Source: CAYOUV01 sp964407265 (GTDB taxonomy: Bacteria > Chloroflexota > Anaerolineae > Anaerolineales > Villigracilaceae). From it: DNA of 64,000 nucleotides. The stretch lies in assembly GCA_964407265.1 (NCBI GenBank), contig CAYOUV010000007.1, forward strand, positions 13,347 through 77,346, written 5' to 3'. The notes under the pieces are model-generated. The model was given only the letters and a program-made list of their open reading frames with translations, did not search any database and had not been told where the DNA came from. This document shows, in pieces, positions 15,395 through 23,581 of this stretch (positions are counted from its first letter, which is position 1; the number at the start of each line of letters is the position of its first letter). A program made the translations under genes and the position numbers.

Positions 15395-15775
15395 CTAGTT
15401 ATTACAACTGCAGCTACCACCACAGGCACAAGTTCCACCTTCGTGGGCATGTGCTTGTGCGTTGGGGCTGTCAACCAGAAAGCCCGCTCCGCGCTGCGGA
15501 TCATTGACAAAATCAATCTTAGCGCCTTGTAAATAATCGATGGAAACTTCGTCAATTACCACTTTGACACCATGACTTTCGAAAGTCAAATCCATATCGC
15601 GAATGTTGTTCTCAAGTGCCATTCCGAATTGCGTACCACCACAACCGCTTCCGGCCACATAAACTCGTAATGCGTATCCTTCCAGTTTGCGTTCTGTCAG
15701 AATGTCCTGGACAGCCTTGGAAGCCCCAGGGGTCAATGTGATTGTTTGAGTTAGATTCTCAACTTGTTGTAGCAT
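15395..15775 (-). CDS. HesB/IscA/ErpA-type iron-sulfur cluster carrier
   Basis: 126 residues. A-type carriers pass Fe-S clusters to apo-proteins. The core AGSGCGGTQFGMAL (Cys at about 45), VVIDEVSIDYLQGAKIDFV and GFLVDSPNAQ fit the family. The usual C-terminal CGC is replaced by a longer His/Cys-rich tail, HAHEGGTCACGGSCSCNN, with four Cys and two His that could bind additional metal. GAGGAG precedes the ATG. It is transcribed alone from a good promoter at 15811-15839. Confidence 0.88.
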   Translation of the reverse strand: MLQQVENLTQTITLTPGASKAVQDILTERKLEGYALRVYVAGSGCGGTQFGMALENNIRDMDLTFESHGVKVVIDEVSIDYLQGAKIDFVNDPQRGAGFLVDSPNAQAHAHEGGTCACGGSCSCNN

Positions 15776-15810
15776 AGCCTATCTCCTCTTTGGGAGTTGA
15801 ATTGAGATAT

Positions 15811-15839
15811 ATCTTATCAAAATTGAATTATCTTGTCAA
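15811..15839 (-). promoter_or_regulatory. Promoter of the IscA-like gene
   Basis: Minus strand: TTGACA (15834-15839), exactly 17 bases, TAAGAT (15811-15816). The leader to the ATG at 15775 is about 30 bases. Confidence 0.7.
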
Positions 15840-15894
15840 TGAGGACAGTTACCGGGATTATGAGTTGCCTGGTGTGACTTGCAAAATGCTCTTC

Positions 15895-15923
15895 TTGACA
15901 CATTTGCGCAGGGCCTGTAAAAT
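15895..15923 (+). promoter_or_regulatory. Promoter of hppA
   Basis: TTGACA (15895-15900), 17-base spacer, TAAAAT (15918-15923). The leader to the ATG at 15992 is about 60 bases and contains AGGAGG. Confidence 0.75.
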
Positions 15924-15991
15924 CTGCCTGCCAGAGTCTTAGGCATATTGCCTAAACTTATTTTATTTTCTGCAGGAGGAATGGAACCTAC

Positions 15992-18334
15992 ATGTATGCA
16001 ATGCAAGGACTTACAGCCCTGGAAGCAATTGCAATCTGGAGCGTTCTCGGGATTGCTGTTTTGGGTCTGCTCTATGCCGTATTTTTGCGCAAACAAATTA
16101 TGCGCGAGGACAAGGGCACGCCCAAGATGCAGGAAGTATGGAACGCGATCCGGGAAGGTGCGGACACTTATTTGCGGCGGCAATTGAAATCGATATTGCC
16201 GCTGATTGCTGTATTGACCGTGGCGCTTTTCTTTTCTGTCTACATTGTGCCTCCCACGCCTGAAGCACTCGAACGCTTTTCCGGCATGACTGATGGCAGC
16301 GTACGCCTGATCATCGGTTTTGCACGCGCCATAGCATTCGTAATGGGCGCGTTGTTTTCGTTGGCAGTCGGTCAAATCGGTATGAGAATGGCGGTGCAAG
16401 GAAATGTACGCGTTGCCTCGGCCTCGCGTAGATCCTTTGCTGATGCCCTGCGAATCGCCTATCGGGCCGGTACGATTACCGGAATGCTGACCGATGGTTT
16501 GGGCCTGTTCGGTGGTACTGTCATTTTCATCGTTCTCGGCATTGCGGCTCCGGATGCTTTGCTTGGTTTTGGCTTTGGTGGTACCTTGTTAGCCTTATTC
16601 ATGCGCGTCGGTGGTGGTATTTTTACCAAAGCGGCCGATGTCGGTGCTGACCTGGTGGGTAAGGTGGAAGCCGGAATCCCTGAGGATGATCCGCGTAATC
16701 CCGCTGTGATTGCCGACTTGGTCGGGGATAACGTGGGTGACTGTGCTGGTATGGCCGCTGATATCTTCGAATCATATGAGGTCACGATTGTGGCTGGATT
16801 GATCTTGAGCCTTGCATTGTGGCACATCACCGGGCGCATTGAATGGATTATTTTCCCGTTGGTGGTTCGTGGAATTGGCGTACTCTCATCAATTTTTGGT
16901 ACTTATGTCGTGCGTGGCGGCCCTGGCAAGGACGGAGATGCTCTGTCTGCAATTTTCCGCGGATTTCTTTCCTCTGCAGCCATCTCCGCGGTATTGTTCT
17001 TCGCTGCCGGCTACCTGTATTTACGAAATCCTGCTTTAGGTGGCTGGTGGCGAACGCCTTTGGCTGTAGCTGTTGGTGTGGTGTTGGCCATTCTGATCGA
17101 TCGCCTGACTGAATATTTTACCGGGACCCACCAACCCCCGGTACAGGAAATCAAGAAAGCAGCGGATACGGGTCCGGCAACTTTGATCTTGCAGGGAGTC
17201 TCGACAGGATTTGAATCCTCTGTGTGGTCGGTTATTGTCATCGCATTGACGATTGTGGCTTCGATATTGATATTTGGTTCTATTCCTGGTGTAGCGGCAG
17301 GAGACAAAATTACCTTTATCCTCTACGGCGTAGCCATGACTGGTATCGGTATGCTGACCCTGACCGGCAATAACGTTGCGATGGACTCGTTTGGCCCAAT
17401 CGCGGACAATGCCAATGGTATCGGCGAAATGTCCTGGCACGATATGGAGGACGAGGAAACCAAGGCCGCACAGCAGATCATGGCGGACCTGGACGCGGTC
17501 GGTAATACAACCAAGGCAATTACCAAGGGTGTTGCCATTGGCTCGGCTGTCATAGCGGCGGTTGCCTTGTTTGGTTCCTTCCTGGTGGATGTCAGTCGCT
17601 CGCAGCAATCTCTTGGAGTCCCGTTGGCACAGCAAATCCAGACAGTCGGTATCCGCGTTGATATACCACTGGTATTTGTTGGCATGTTGCTTGGTGGCGC
17701 TCTCCCCTGGCTGTTCTCGTCATTCGCCATACAGGCAGTCAGCCGCGCTGCTTCTTTGATCGTGCTTGAGGTGCGCCGCCAATTCAAACTTGGTGTACTG
17801 GAAGGCACGATACCGCCAGACTACAGGCAGGCTGTATCGATTTCGACTTCTGCCGCGCAGAAAGAGCTGGTTTCGCTGGCCCTGCTGGGTATTGTTTCGC
17901 CGATCGTGGTTGGCCTGGTTTTGCAGGTCGAAGCCCTGGGTGGTTTCCTGGCCGGGATAATTTTATCTGGCCAGCTGCTTGCGGTATTCCTGAACAATTC
18001 CGGCGGTGCCTGGGATAATGCCAAAAAGCTAATCGAGGATGAGCCCAGGGAGCCAGAGAATAATCTTGGCAAAGGATCCGAACGGCATAAAGCGGGCGTC
18101 GTCGGTGATACAGTCGGCGATCCGTTCAAGGATACTGCTGGTCCGGCTTTGAACCCGATGATCAAGGTTGTCAACCTTGTGTCGGTTATCATCGCTCCCA
18201 TTGTCGTCCAATACGCAGGTGCTACTGGCATAACGCGCCTTGTGGTTTGGGCTGCAGCGTTGGTTTTGCTGGGTCTCCTCGCGTGGGCAGTCATACGCTC
18301 CAAAGCCCCGGCTCCAGCACTGACTGAAGGATAA
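15992..18334 (+). CDS. hppA: Membrane-bound H+-translocating pyrophosphatase, K+-independent type
   Basis: 780-residue integral membrane pump with about 16 helices. It hydrolyses pyrophosphate to build an ion gradient. Pyrophosphate/Mg-binding loops are present: KAADVGADLVGKVEAGIPEDDPRNPAVIADLVGDNVGDCAGMAADIFES is recognisable around 16629-16775, and GDTVGDPFKDTAGPALNPMIK lies near the end. GNTTKA carries Lys508, where K+-dependent enzymes have Ala; family studies tie that Lys to K+ independence and usually H+ pumping. AGGAGG lies 12 bases before the ATG. Single gene with its own promoter and terminator. Confidence 0.95.
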   Translation: MYAMQGLTALEAIAIWSVLGIAVLGLLYAVFLRKQIMREDKGTPKMQEVWNAIREGADTYLRRQLKSILPLIAVLTVALFFSVYIVPPTPEALERFSGMTDGSVRLIIGFARAIAFVMGALFSLAVGQIGMRMAVQGNVRVASASRRSFADALRIAYRAGTITGMLTDGLGLFGGTVIFIVLGIAAPDALLGFGFGGTLLALFMRVGGGIFTKAADVGADLVGKVEAGIPEDDPRNPAVIADLVGDNVGDCAGMAADIFESYEVTIVAGLILSLALWHITGRIEWIIFPLVVRGIGVLSSIFGTYVVRGGPGKDGDALSAIFRGFLSSAAISAVLFFAAGYLYLRNPALGGWWRTPLAVAVGVVLAILIDRLTEYFTGTHQPPVQEIKKAADTGPATLILQGVSTGFESSVWSVIVIALTIVASILIFGSIPGVAAGDKITFILYGVAMTGIGMLTLTGNNVAMDSFGPIADNANGIGEMSWHDMEDEETKAAQQIMADLDAVGNTTKAITKGVAIGSAVIAAVALFGSFLVDVSRSQQSLGVPLAQQIQTVGIRVDIPLVFVGMLLGGALPWLFSSFAIQAVSRAASLIVLEVRRQFKLGVLEGTIPPDYRQAVSISTSAAQKELVSLALLGIVSPIVVGLVLQVEALGGFLAGIILSGQLLAVFLNNSGGAWDNAKKLIEDEPREPENNLGKGSERHKAGVVGDTVGDPFKDTAGPALNPMIKVVNLVSVIIAPIVVQYAGATGITRLVVWAAALVLLGLLAWAVIRSKAPAPALTEG

Positions 18335-18348
18335 TCTTCCAAACAAGT

Positions 18349-18382
18349 AAAAGAACCGGTGCCAATTGGCACCGGTTCTTTT
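18349..18382. terminator. Bidirectional intrinsic terminator
   Basis: Perfect 15-bp stem (18349-18363 with 18368-18382) around AATT, with A/T ends. It serves hppA and the convergent small membrane gene. Confidence 0.9.
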
Positions 18383-18398
18383 TGACCACGTTAAAAGA

Positions 18399-18611
18399 TT
18401 ACAGTGCCCAGGCCAGCATCAATCCGAAGATCGAAACCAGCAGACCAAAATGTAAAAAGAGATTCGAATCTCGTAGCCAACCAGGGGGAAGCGTGAACTG
18501 AAAGATAAGATTGATTAAAATTAGCGCCATGCCTAACAGGGGCAGCAGTCCTTTACGGTGGGCTAGGAATTCAGAAAGAACGTCTAGGAAATCAGACAAC
18601 CATCGTATCAT
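18399..18611 (-). CDS. Small two-helix membrane protein
   Basis: 70 residues with two hydrophobic helices (about 23-41 and 50-69) and a short amphipathic N-terminus. No family recognised. Its ATG overlaps the hflX stop by 4 nt, so it is a genuine co-translated gene rather than a chance frame. It is the last gene of the trmFO-M28-kinase-hflX strand run. Confidence 0.65.
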   Translation of the reverse strand: MIRWLSDFLDVLSEFLAHRKGLLPLLGMALILINLIFQFTLPPGWLRDSNLFLHFGLLVSIFGLMLAWAL

Positions 18612-19963
18612 TCATCCTCCTCCTGGTTTATTAATTCATTATTGTGGTTGTTTTGCCAGGGGATGAATTGCGCAACCATGCGACCTGGTATCCGGCCCTG
18701 AATGAGAACGCCGCCGCGCGCGTGTTCGATTCGTTCAATTTGACCGGCTTCATGAAACAAGGAGATCAATTGTCCTTGTTGGTAAGGTAATTTGACATCA
18801 ATCGGGATGAATTGCTCGTAGAGTTCTACCTGGATGATTTTTAATAGGGCAGGGATGCCAGTTCCTTTTATTGCCGAGATCGCAACGGCATTTTGGAATT
18901 GTTGTAAAGTTTGTTGAGCTGCATCCGGGTTCCGTAATTTATCTAATTTGTTAAAAGCCGTCACGATCGGAACGTGCGCGGCCCCAATTTCATCAAGGGT
19001 TTGATGTACTGATTCGGCCTGGAGTAAGGCATTGGGATGCGAGATGTCGACGATGTGTAATAACAAGTCGGCCTCGGTGATTTCTTCCAGTGTGGCCTGA
19101 AAAGCTGCCACCAGAGTCGTCGGCAGTTTTTGGATAAATCCGACTGTGTCAGTGAACAGTGCCTGGTAGCCACCGGGAAGTTCCACACGGCGAGTTGTTG
19201 GGTCAAGGGTTGCGAAGAGTTGATTGGCCACGTAAACGTCGGCCTTGGCAAGGCGGTTGAGCAATGTGGACTTGCCGGCATTGGTGTATCCAACCAGTGC
19301 TACGACCGGGATGCGCGAGTGTTTGCGCTGCGCGCGATAGCGCATACGGTGGGCGCGAACCTTCTCCAACTCTTGCTTCAGATGTGTAATGCGCTTGCGA
19401 ATAACCCGGCGGTCGACCTCCAGCTGGGTTTCGCCGGGTCCACGCAACCCTACACCGCCGACTGACCCCGAGCGTCCACCGCCACCGCCGGCTTGGCGTT
19501 CGAGATGAGACCAGGCTCGTGTTAATCGTGGCAGGTAATATTCGTATTGGGCTAATTCGACCTGAAGCATGCCTTCGCTAGTTTTTGCGTGCTGGGCAAA
19601 GATGTCAAGGATCAAGGCAGTTCGGTCCAGGACGCGAGTATTGTTTCCCAAGGCTTTTTCGAGTTCGCGTTGGTGGCGAGGGGAAAGTTCATCGTCAAAG
19701 ATGACCACATCCGCTAGTGAATCTTCGACGAGGGCAGCCAATTCTTCGACTTTTCCGGCGCCAATGAAGGTTACCGAATTGGGGCGATCCAGTTTTTGCG
19801 TTAATTCCCCGACGACGTCTAAACCTGCAGTATCAGCCAGCAGGTTTAGTTCGTTGAGAGAATCCTCTAAGGGCAGCAAGTCATTTTGCTGATAAATTTC
19901 AACCCCAACTAAAAAAGCTCGTTCACGCGGTGGTGTCGTCGGTGTGGTTTTCTTTTTCGGCAT
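18608..19963 (-). CDS. hflX: GTPase HflX
   Basis: 451-residue ribosome-associated GTPase that splits stalled or stressed ribosomes. The N-terminal HflX domain (AFLVGVEI, VTFIGAGKVEEL, FDDELSPRHQRELE) is followed by a glycine-rich loop (GGGGGRSGSVGGVGLRGPGETQLEVDRR) and the G domain. Its motifs are GYTNAGKST (225-233), DTVGF and NKLD. The start ATG at 19963 lies 41 bases inside the upstream histidine kinase gene; no earlier start fits, because the conserved domain begins at about residue 15. Only a weak ribosome-binding site is visible, so coupling to the kinase gene is likely. Confidence 0.93.
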   Translation of the reverse strand: MPKKKTTPTTPPRERAFLVGVEIYQQNDLLPLEDSLNELNLLADTAGLDVVGELTQKLDRPNSVTFIGAGKVEELAALVEDSLADVVIFDDELSPRHQRELEKALGNNTRVLDRTALILDIFAQHAKTSEGMLQVELAQYEYYLPRLTRAWSHLERQAGGGGGRSGSVGGVGLRGPGETQLEVDRRVIRKRITHLKQELEKVRAHRMRYRAQRKHSRIPVVALVGYTNAGKSTLLNRLAKADVYVANQLFATLDPTTRRVELPGGYQALFTDTVGFIQKLPTTLVAAFQATLEEITEADLLLHIVDISHPNALLQAESVHQTLDEIGAAHVPIVTAFNKLDKLRNPDAAQQTLQQFQNAVAISAIKGTGIPALLKIIQVELYEQFIPIDVKLPYQQGQLISLFHEAGQIERIEHARGGVLIQGRIPGRMVAQFIPWQNNHNNELINQEEDE

Positions 19964-21191
19964 TTGTTTCGTCTAGAAAGGGATTGTTTTTCCCAAAAAG
20001 CTTTTCGATTTTCGGGTCAACTGCTTCGCCTCGGACGGGGAGGAGGATATGAAAAATTGATCCTGGGCACTTGATTTCGTCGTAACCTTCCGAATCTACC
20101 CAGATTGTGCCGCCGTGAGCTTCAATAATACCACGTGCAATGGGCAAGCCCAGACCTGGGCCGCCGCCCTTGAATTTGGTTTTGCCGCTGGAGTGCAAGG
20201 CTGCCTGGCCTACTTGACTGAATTTTTCAAAGATGAGAGACTGATCTTCCCGCGAGATTCCAATTCCAGAATCCGAGATGATTAATTCAATAAATCCTGG
20301 GAGCAAACGCCCGTCCACAGTAATGGTTCCTTCGTTCGGAGTGTATTTAATTGCGTTGGTTAAAATATTTCGCAAAGCCTGATGAAGGCGTTCAGGATCG
20401 GCAAAGATAATTTGGTCACTGCCCGGGAAGGCTTCGATCGAAAATAATTGTTCGCGCTCTTCAGTGAATTCTTCCAGTTCGCTTTTCAGCAACCCTAAAA
20501 TATGACCGATCCAAATGGGTTGGAAGTTAAGGGATAGCAAGTTGTTATCGATTAATGAAACGTCGATCAAATCGTCCACGATTTCACGCAGTCGTCTTAT
20601 TCCGTTGTTGACTCCCTTCAATAAAGGTTCTACGCCATTTTGAGTGCTTTGTAAGACATGATCACGCATCATGGATGTGTAGCCCTCAATCAATGTCAGC
20701 GGGGTCTTAAGTTCATGGGCTGCGACTGCAATGAAGTTGGATTTGCTGCGGTCGAGCCGTTCGAGTTTTTGCTCCACATCCACCAGTTGATTGGAAATGT
20801 GCGTTACGCGCATTTCAGTTTCCAATCGCGCAATTTTTTCGAGGCTATAGGTCAATGCCGGGATGACTGCATTCAGATAATCAAGAGCAGGTTCGGGCTC
20901 GAGCGAATTTCTGGCGATATCATACGTGAGGCTGATCATTTGGTTGATCAGGGCAGAAATTCCCATCTGATCGTCTTCGAGGTCACTTAATGTAGGTACA
21001 TTGGCCCAGTCGATTAATAAGGGATCGATCCAGGAAAAATCGCCTGTCATTATGGCTTGCTCAAGGAGATCATAAAAGCGTATTAATTGCTTCTCAAAAT
21101 TTTCACGCACACCGGCGCCGCGCACCAGGTCATGCGATATGCGCTGTAACCAGATTGGCCGAATTTGTGAGAGCAGACTTTGTACACTCAT
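19923..21191 (-). CDS. Soluble sensor histidine kinase
   Basis: 422 residues, no membrane helices. The N-terminal about 125 form an unrecognised helical domain, followed by a coiled coil (about 125-150). The HisKA helix carries AAHELKTPLTLIEG (H159). The HATPase domain shows N-box NILTNAIKYTPNEG, DSGIGIS and GGPGLGLPIARGIIEAHGG. No receiver or partner regulator is adjacent. It overlaps hflX by 41 nt. The input signal is not evident. Confidence 0.9.
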   Translation of the reverse strand: MSVQSLLSQIRPIWLQRISHDLVRGAGVRENFEKQLIRFYDLLEQAIMTGDFSWIDPLLIDWANVPTLSDLEDDQMGISALINQMISLTYDIARNSLEPEPALDYLNAVIPALTYSLEKIARLETEMRVTHISNQLVDVEQKLERLDRSKSNFIAVAAHELKTPLTLIEGYTSMMRDHVLQSTQNGVEPLLKGVNNGIRRLREIVDDLIDVSLIDNNLLSLNFQPIWIGHILGLLKSELEEFTEEREQLFSIEAFPGSDQIIFADPERLHQALRNILTNAIKYTPNEGTITVDGRLLPGFIELIISDSGIGISREDQSLIFEKFSQVGQAALHSSGKTKFKGGGPGLGLPIARGIIEAHGGTIWVDSEGYDEIKCPGSIFHILLPVRGEAVDPKIEKLFGKNNPFLDETNAEKENHTDDTTA

Positions 21192-21247
21192 GGGCTAAGT
21201 TTAAGCTAGGTCGGGATTTTTGGCAATCGACAAAATTATTAGATGTG

Positions 21248-22168
21248 CTATTTCTCCCCCTTATTGACAATCCAATGCCAAAGCGTATCCCCAACGATTT
21301 GCAAGCTGCGTGCAGATATTTTATCGGTTGTATCGGCCGTGGTATGCCAGTATGGATAATCGATGTCGATAATATCCACTGCTGGGATACCCGCATCCAA
21401 AAATGGGACGTGGTCGTCAAGAATTGTGTATTTGGGGATCGGGATAAAGGCTTGGTTGTATCCCAATTGGGAAGCCTGACCCCAGATTTCTTTGCTCAGG
21501 GCTGCATCAGAGTTGTTTTCCATGTAGATGTTTAATTCGGAATCCCCGACCATATCGACAATCACAACCGCCTCAGGTTTGATGTCGTTTTGTTGCACAA
21601 ATGCCCGTGAGCCTAGAATCCAATCCCATCCATTGATACGCCCGTTATCTTCTGCGTCCAAGAATACAAGCCATACTGCAGGTGTTTTTTGGGGAAGCGT
21701 CCGTGCTAATTCGAGTAATACGGCTACGCCTGAGGCTCCATCGTTTGCACCAGGAACCGGCTGGTTGCGCTTGGCTGGGTCCGGATCGTTGTCGGCGAAC
21801 AGGCGGCTATCGTAGTGAGCCCCCAGGATGATTTTTGGGGTTATATTGGTGCGGTATGCGATGACATTTTGGATCGGGTGCCCGAGCATTTCCGCATATT
21901 GAATTTCGGATTGCCAACCCGCGTCCTTTAGTTCTGCCCGGATCCATTCTATGGTCTGGGAGTGGGCAACAGATCCAACCGTCCGCGGTCCAAGCGAAGT
22001 CTGAAAATCTACATCAGTCAGGGCGCGCTGGCCGTCAAAGGTAACGGTGGCAGGCTGGGGTGGGTGCTGGCCCGTAGCCGTCCACATTAACCACCCCCCA
22101 GCCATTATTAATCCGGCTGCCATTAAGGCAAGGATCAGGTTAGTTCGTTTCGACAGGTGGTGAATCAA
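21248..22168 (-). CDS. M28-family zinc enzyme, glutaminyl-cyclase-like
   Basis: 306 residues: an N-terminal membrane anchor or signal (about 10-30), then an M28 alpha/beta domain. Likely metal and catalytic residues are H118 (GAHYDSR), D143 (PGANDGASG), E173-D174 (FLDAEDNG), D205 (VDMVGD) and H275 (YPYWHTT). The DDHVPFLDAGIPAVDIID and WHTxxD blocks resemble bacterial and animal glutaminyl-peptide cyclotransferases as much as M28 aminopeptidases, so substrate class is open. It probably acts outside the membrane. It overlaps trmFO by 29 nt. Confidence 0.8.
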   Translation of the reverse strand: MIHHLSKRTNLILALMAAGLIMAGGWLMWTATGQHPPQPATVTFDGQRALTDVDFQTSLGPRTVGSVAHSQTIEWIRAELKDAGWQSEIQYAEMLGHPIQNVIAYRTNITPKIILGAHYDSRLFADNDPDPAKRNQPVPGANDGASGVAVLLELARTLPQKTPAVWLVFLDAEDNGRINGWDWILGSRAFVQQNDIKPEAVVIVDMVGDSELNIYMENNSDAALSKEIWGQASQLGYNQAFIPIPKYTILDDHVPFLDAGIPAVDIIDIDYPYWHTTADTTDKISARSLQIVGDTLWHWIVNKGEK

Positions 22169-23513
22169 GGAAAGATTCCAATTCGGTTATAGAGCGTAGT
22201 GCATATGCACTGCTACGTTCGCGTTTGTCAAGTCGCTGACTGGTCTCAAGAGGAGGCAGAATACCAAAGTTGGCTTTCATGGGCTGAAAGTCAGACAGGT
22301 CAGCGTGGGTGACGTAGTGACAGAGGGCACCCAGCATACTTGTTTCAGGGAGGATGATAGGCTGCTTCCCTTTGAGTAGCAGCGCTGCATTCCAACCGGC
22401 CAGCAAGCCGGTGGCAATATTGCCTATGTAACCTTCCACACCGGTTATCTGTCCGGCAAAGAACAGGTCAGGGCGTACCTTGGACTGTAGAGTCGGCCTA
22501 AGCAATTTAGGCGAGGCGATGAAGGTATTGCGGTGCATTTGGCCATAACGAGCGAATTCGGCCTTTTCCAGGCCTGGGATCATGCGCAGGATGCGTCGTT
22601 GTTCAGGGAATTTGAGATTAGTTTGAAAGCCGACCAGATTGTACAGATTGCCGGCCAGATTGTCCTGCCGTAATTGGACTACGGCATGTGGGCGTTTGCC
22701 GGTGCGCGGATCTTTCAGGCCGACCGGGCGCATTGGACCGAATGCCAGCGCATCACGTCCGCGCCCCGCAATGATCTCGATGGGTAGGCAACCCTCAAAA
22801 AAATGATGGGCTCCCGCCTTGACGCCACTGGCGATGGCATCTTCGAAGGATTTTAATTCGATACGCTCGGCTTGTATTAGCGCGGCTACAAAGGCTTCGT
22901 ATTCAGGCTTGTTGAACGGGCAATTGATGTAATCGCCACCATCTCGCTCACCACGACCATAGCGTGAAGCACGGAAGGCAATTTCCATATTGATCGAATC
23001 GTAATTAACGATCGGCGCGACGGCATCGAAGAAGAACAGATGCTCCTCGCCACTGAATTTGGCTATAGACAGGGACAGAGCGTTGGAAGTTAACGGTCCA
23101 GAGGCAATAACTGCTGGTTTTTGAGGTATTTCGGCGATTTCCTCGCGGATGACCTCTATCTGCGAATTGCCGTGGATGCGCTCGGTGATAGTGCGGGCAA
23201 AAAGCTCACGATCTACCGCGAGAGCGCTACCAGCCGGGAGCGCAGTTAATTCCGCACATTCGAGGAGCATCGAACCAAGGCGGCGCAGCTCATTTTTGAG
23301 GACTCCGGAGGCTCGGTCGGGTAGGTTTGAACCGAGAGAATTTGAGCAAACGAGTTCCGCCAGATCCGCTGTTTGATGGGCGCCGGTGTTTTCAGCAGGC
23401 CGCATCTCATACAACTTAACCCGGATGCCACGCTGGGCAGCTTGCCAGGCGGCTTCGCAGCCGGCCAATCCGCCACCCACGACGATCAATTCATGAAGTG
23501 TATTAGAATTCAT
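22140..23513 (-). CDS. trmFO: Folate/FAD-dependent tRNA (uracil-54-C5)-methyltransferase
   Basis: 457 residues. Makes ribothymidine at position 54 of tRNA using methylenetetrahydrofolate and FADH2. The dinucleotide-binding motif IVVGGGLAGCEAAWQ is at the N-terminus. Further features are KLYEMRP, LVCSNSLGSNLPDRASGVLKNELRRLGS, GRDALAFGPMRPVGL and VEGYIGNIATGLLAGWNAA. The length and VCSNS motif separate it from MnmG/GidA. It heads a minus-strand run with M28, kinase, hflX and the small membrane protein. Confidence 0.95.
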   Translation of the reverse strand: MNSNTLHELIVVGGGLAGCEAAWQAAQRGIRVKLYEMRPAENTGAHQTADLAELVCSNSLGSNLPDRASGVLKNELRRLGSMLLECAELTALPAGSALAVDRELFARTITERIHGNSQIEVIREEIAEIPQKPAVIASGPLTSNALSLSIAKFSGEEHLFFFDAVAPIVNYDSINMEIAFRASRYGRGERDGGDYINCPFNKPEYEAFVAALIQAERIELKSFEDAIASGVKAGAHHFFEGCLPIEIIAGRGRDALAFGPMRPVGLKDPRTGKRPHAVVQLRQDNLAGNLYNLVGFQTNLKFPEQRRILRMIPGLEKAEFARYGQMHRNTFIASPKLLRPTLQSKVRPDLFFAGQITGVEGYIGNIATGLLAGWNAALLLKGKQPIILPETSMLGALCHYVTHADLSDFQPMKANFGILPPLETSQRLDKRERSSAYALRSITELESFLDSPPVETN

Positions 23514-23581
23514 TGGGACAATTTTACCATTTGGGCTTTGGAGTGAATGCCTGCTGTATAATTAAGAATGAATGAGTAAAG

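Noticed and set aside
22140..23513. MnmG/GidA identity for the FAD protein
   Set aside because: Length (457) and the VCSNSLGSNLPDRASGVLKNE block are those of TrmFO; MnmG is about 620 residues.
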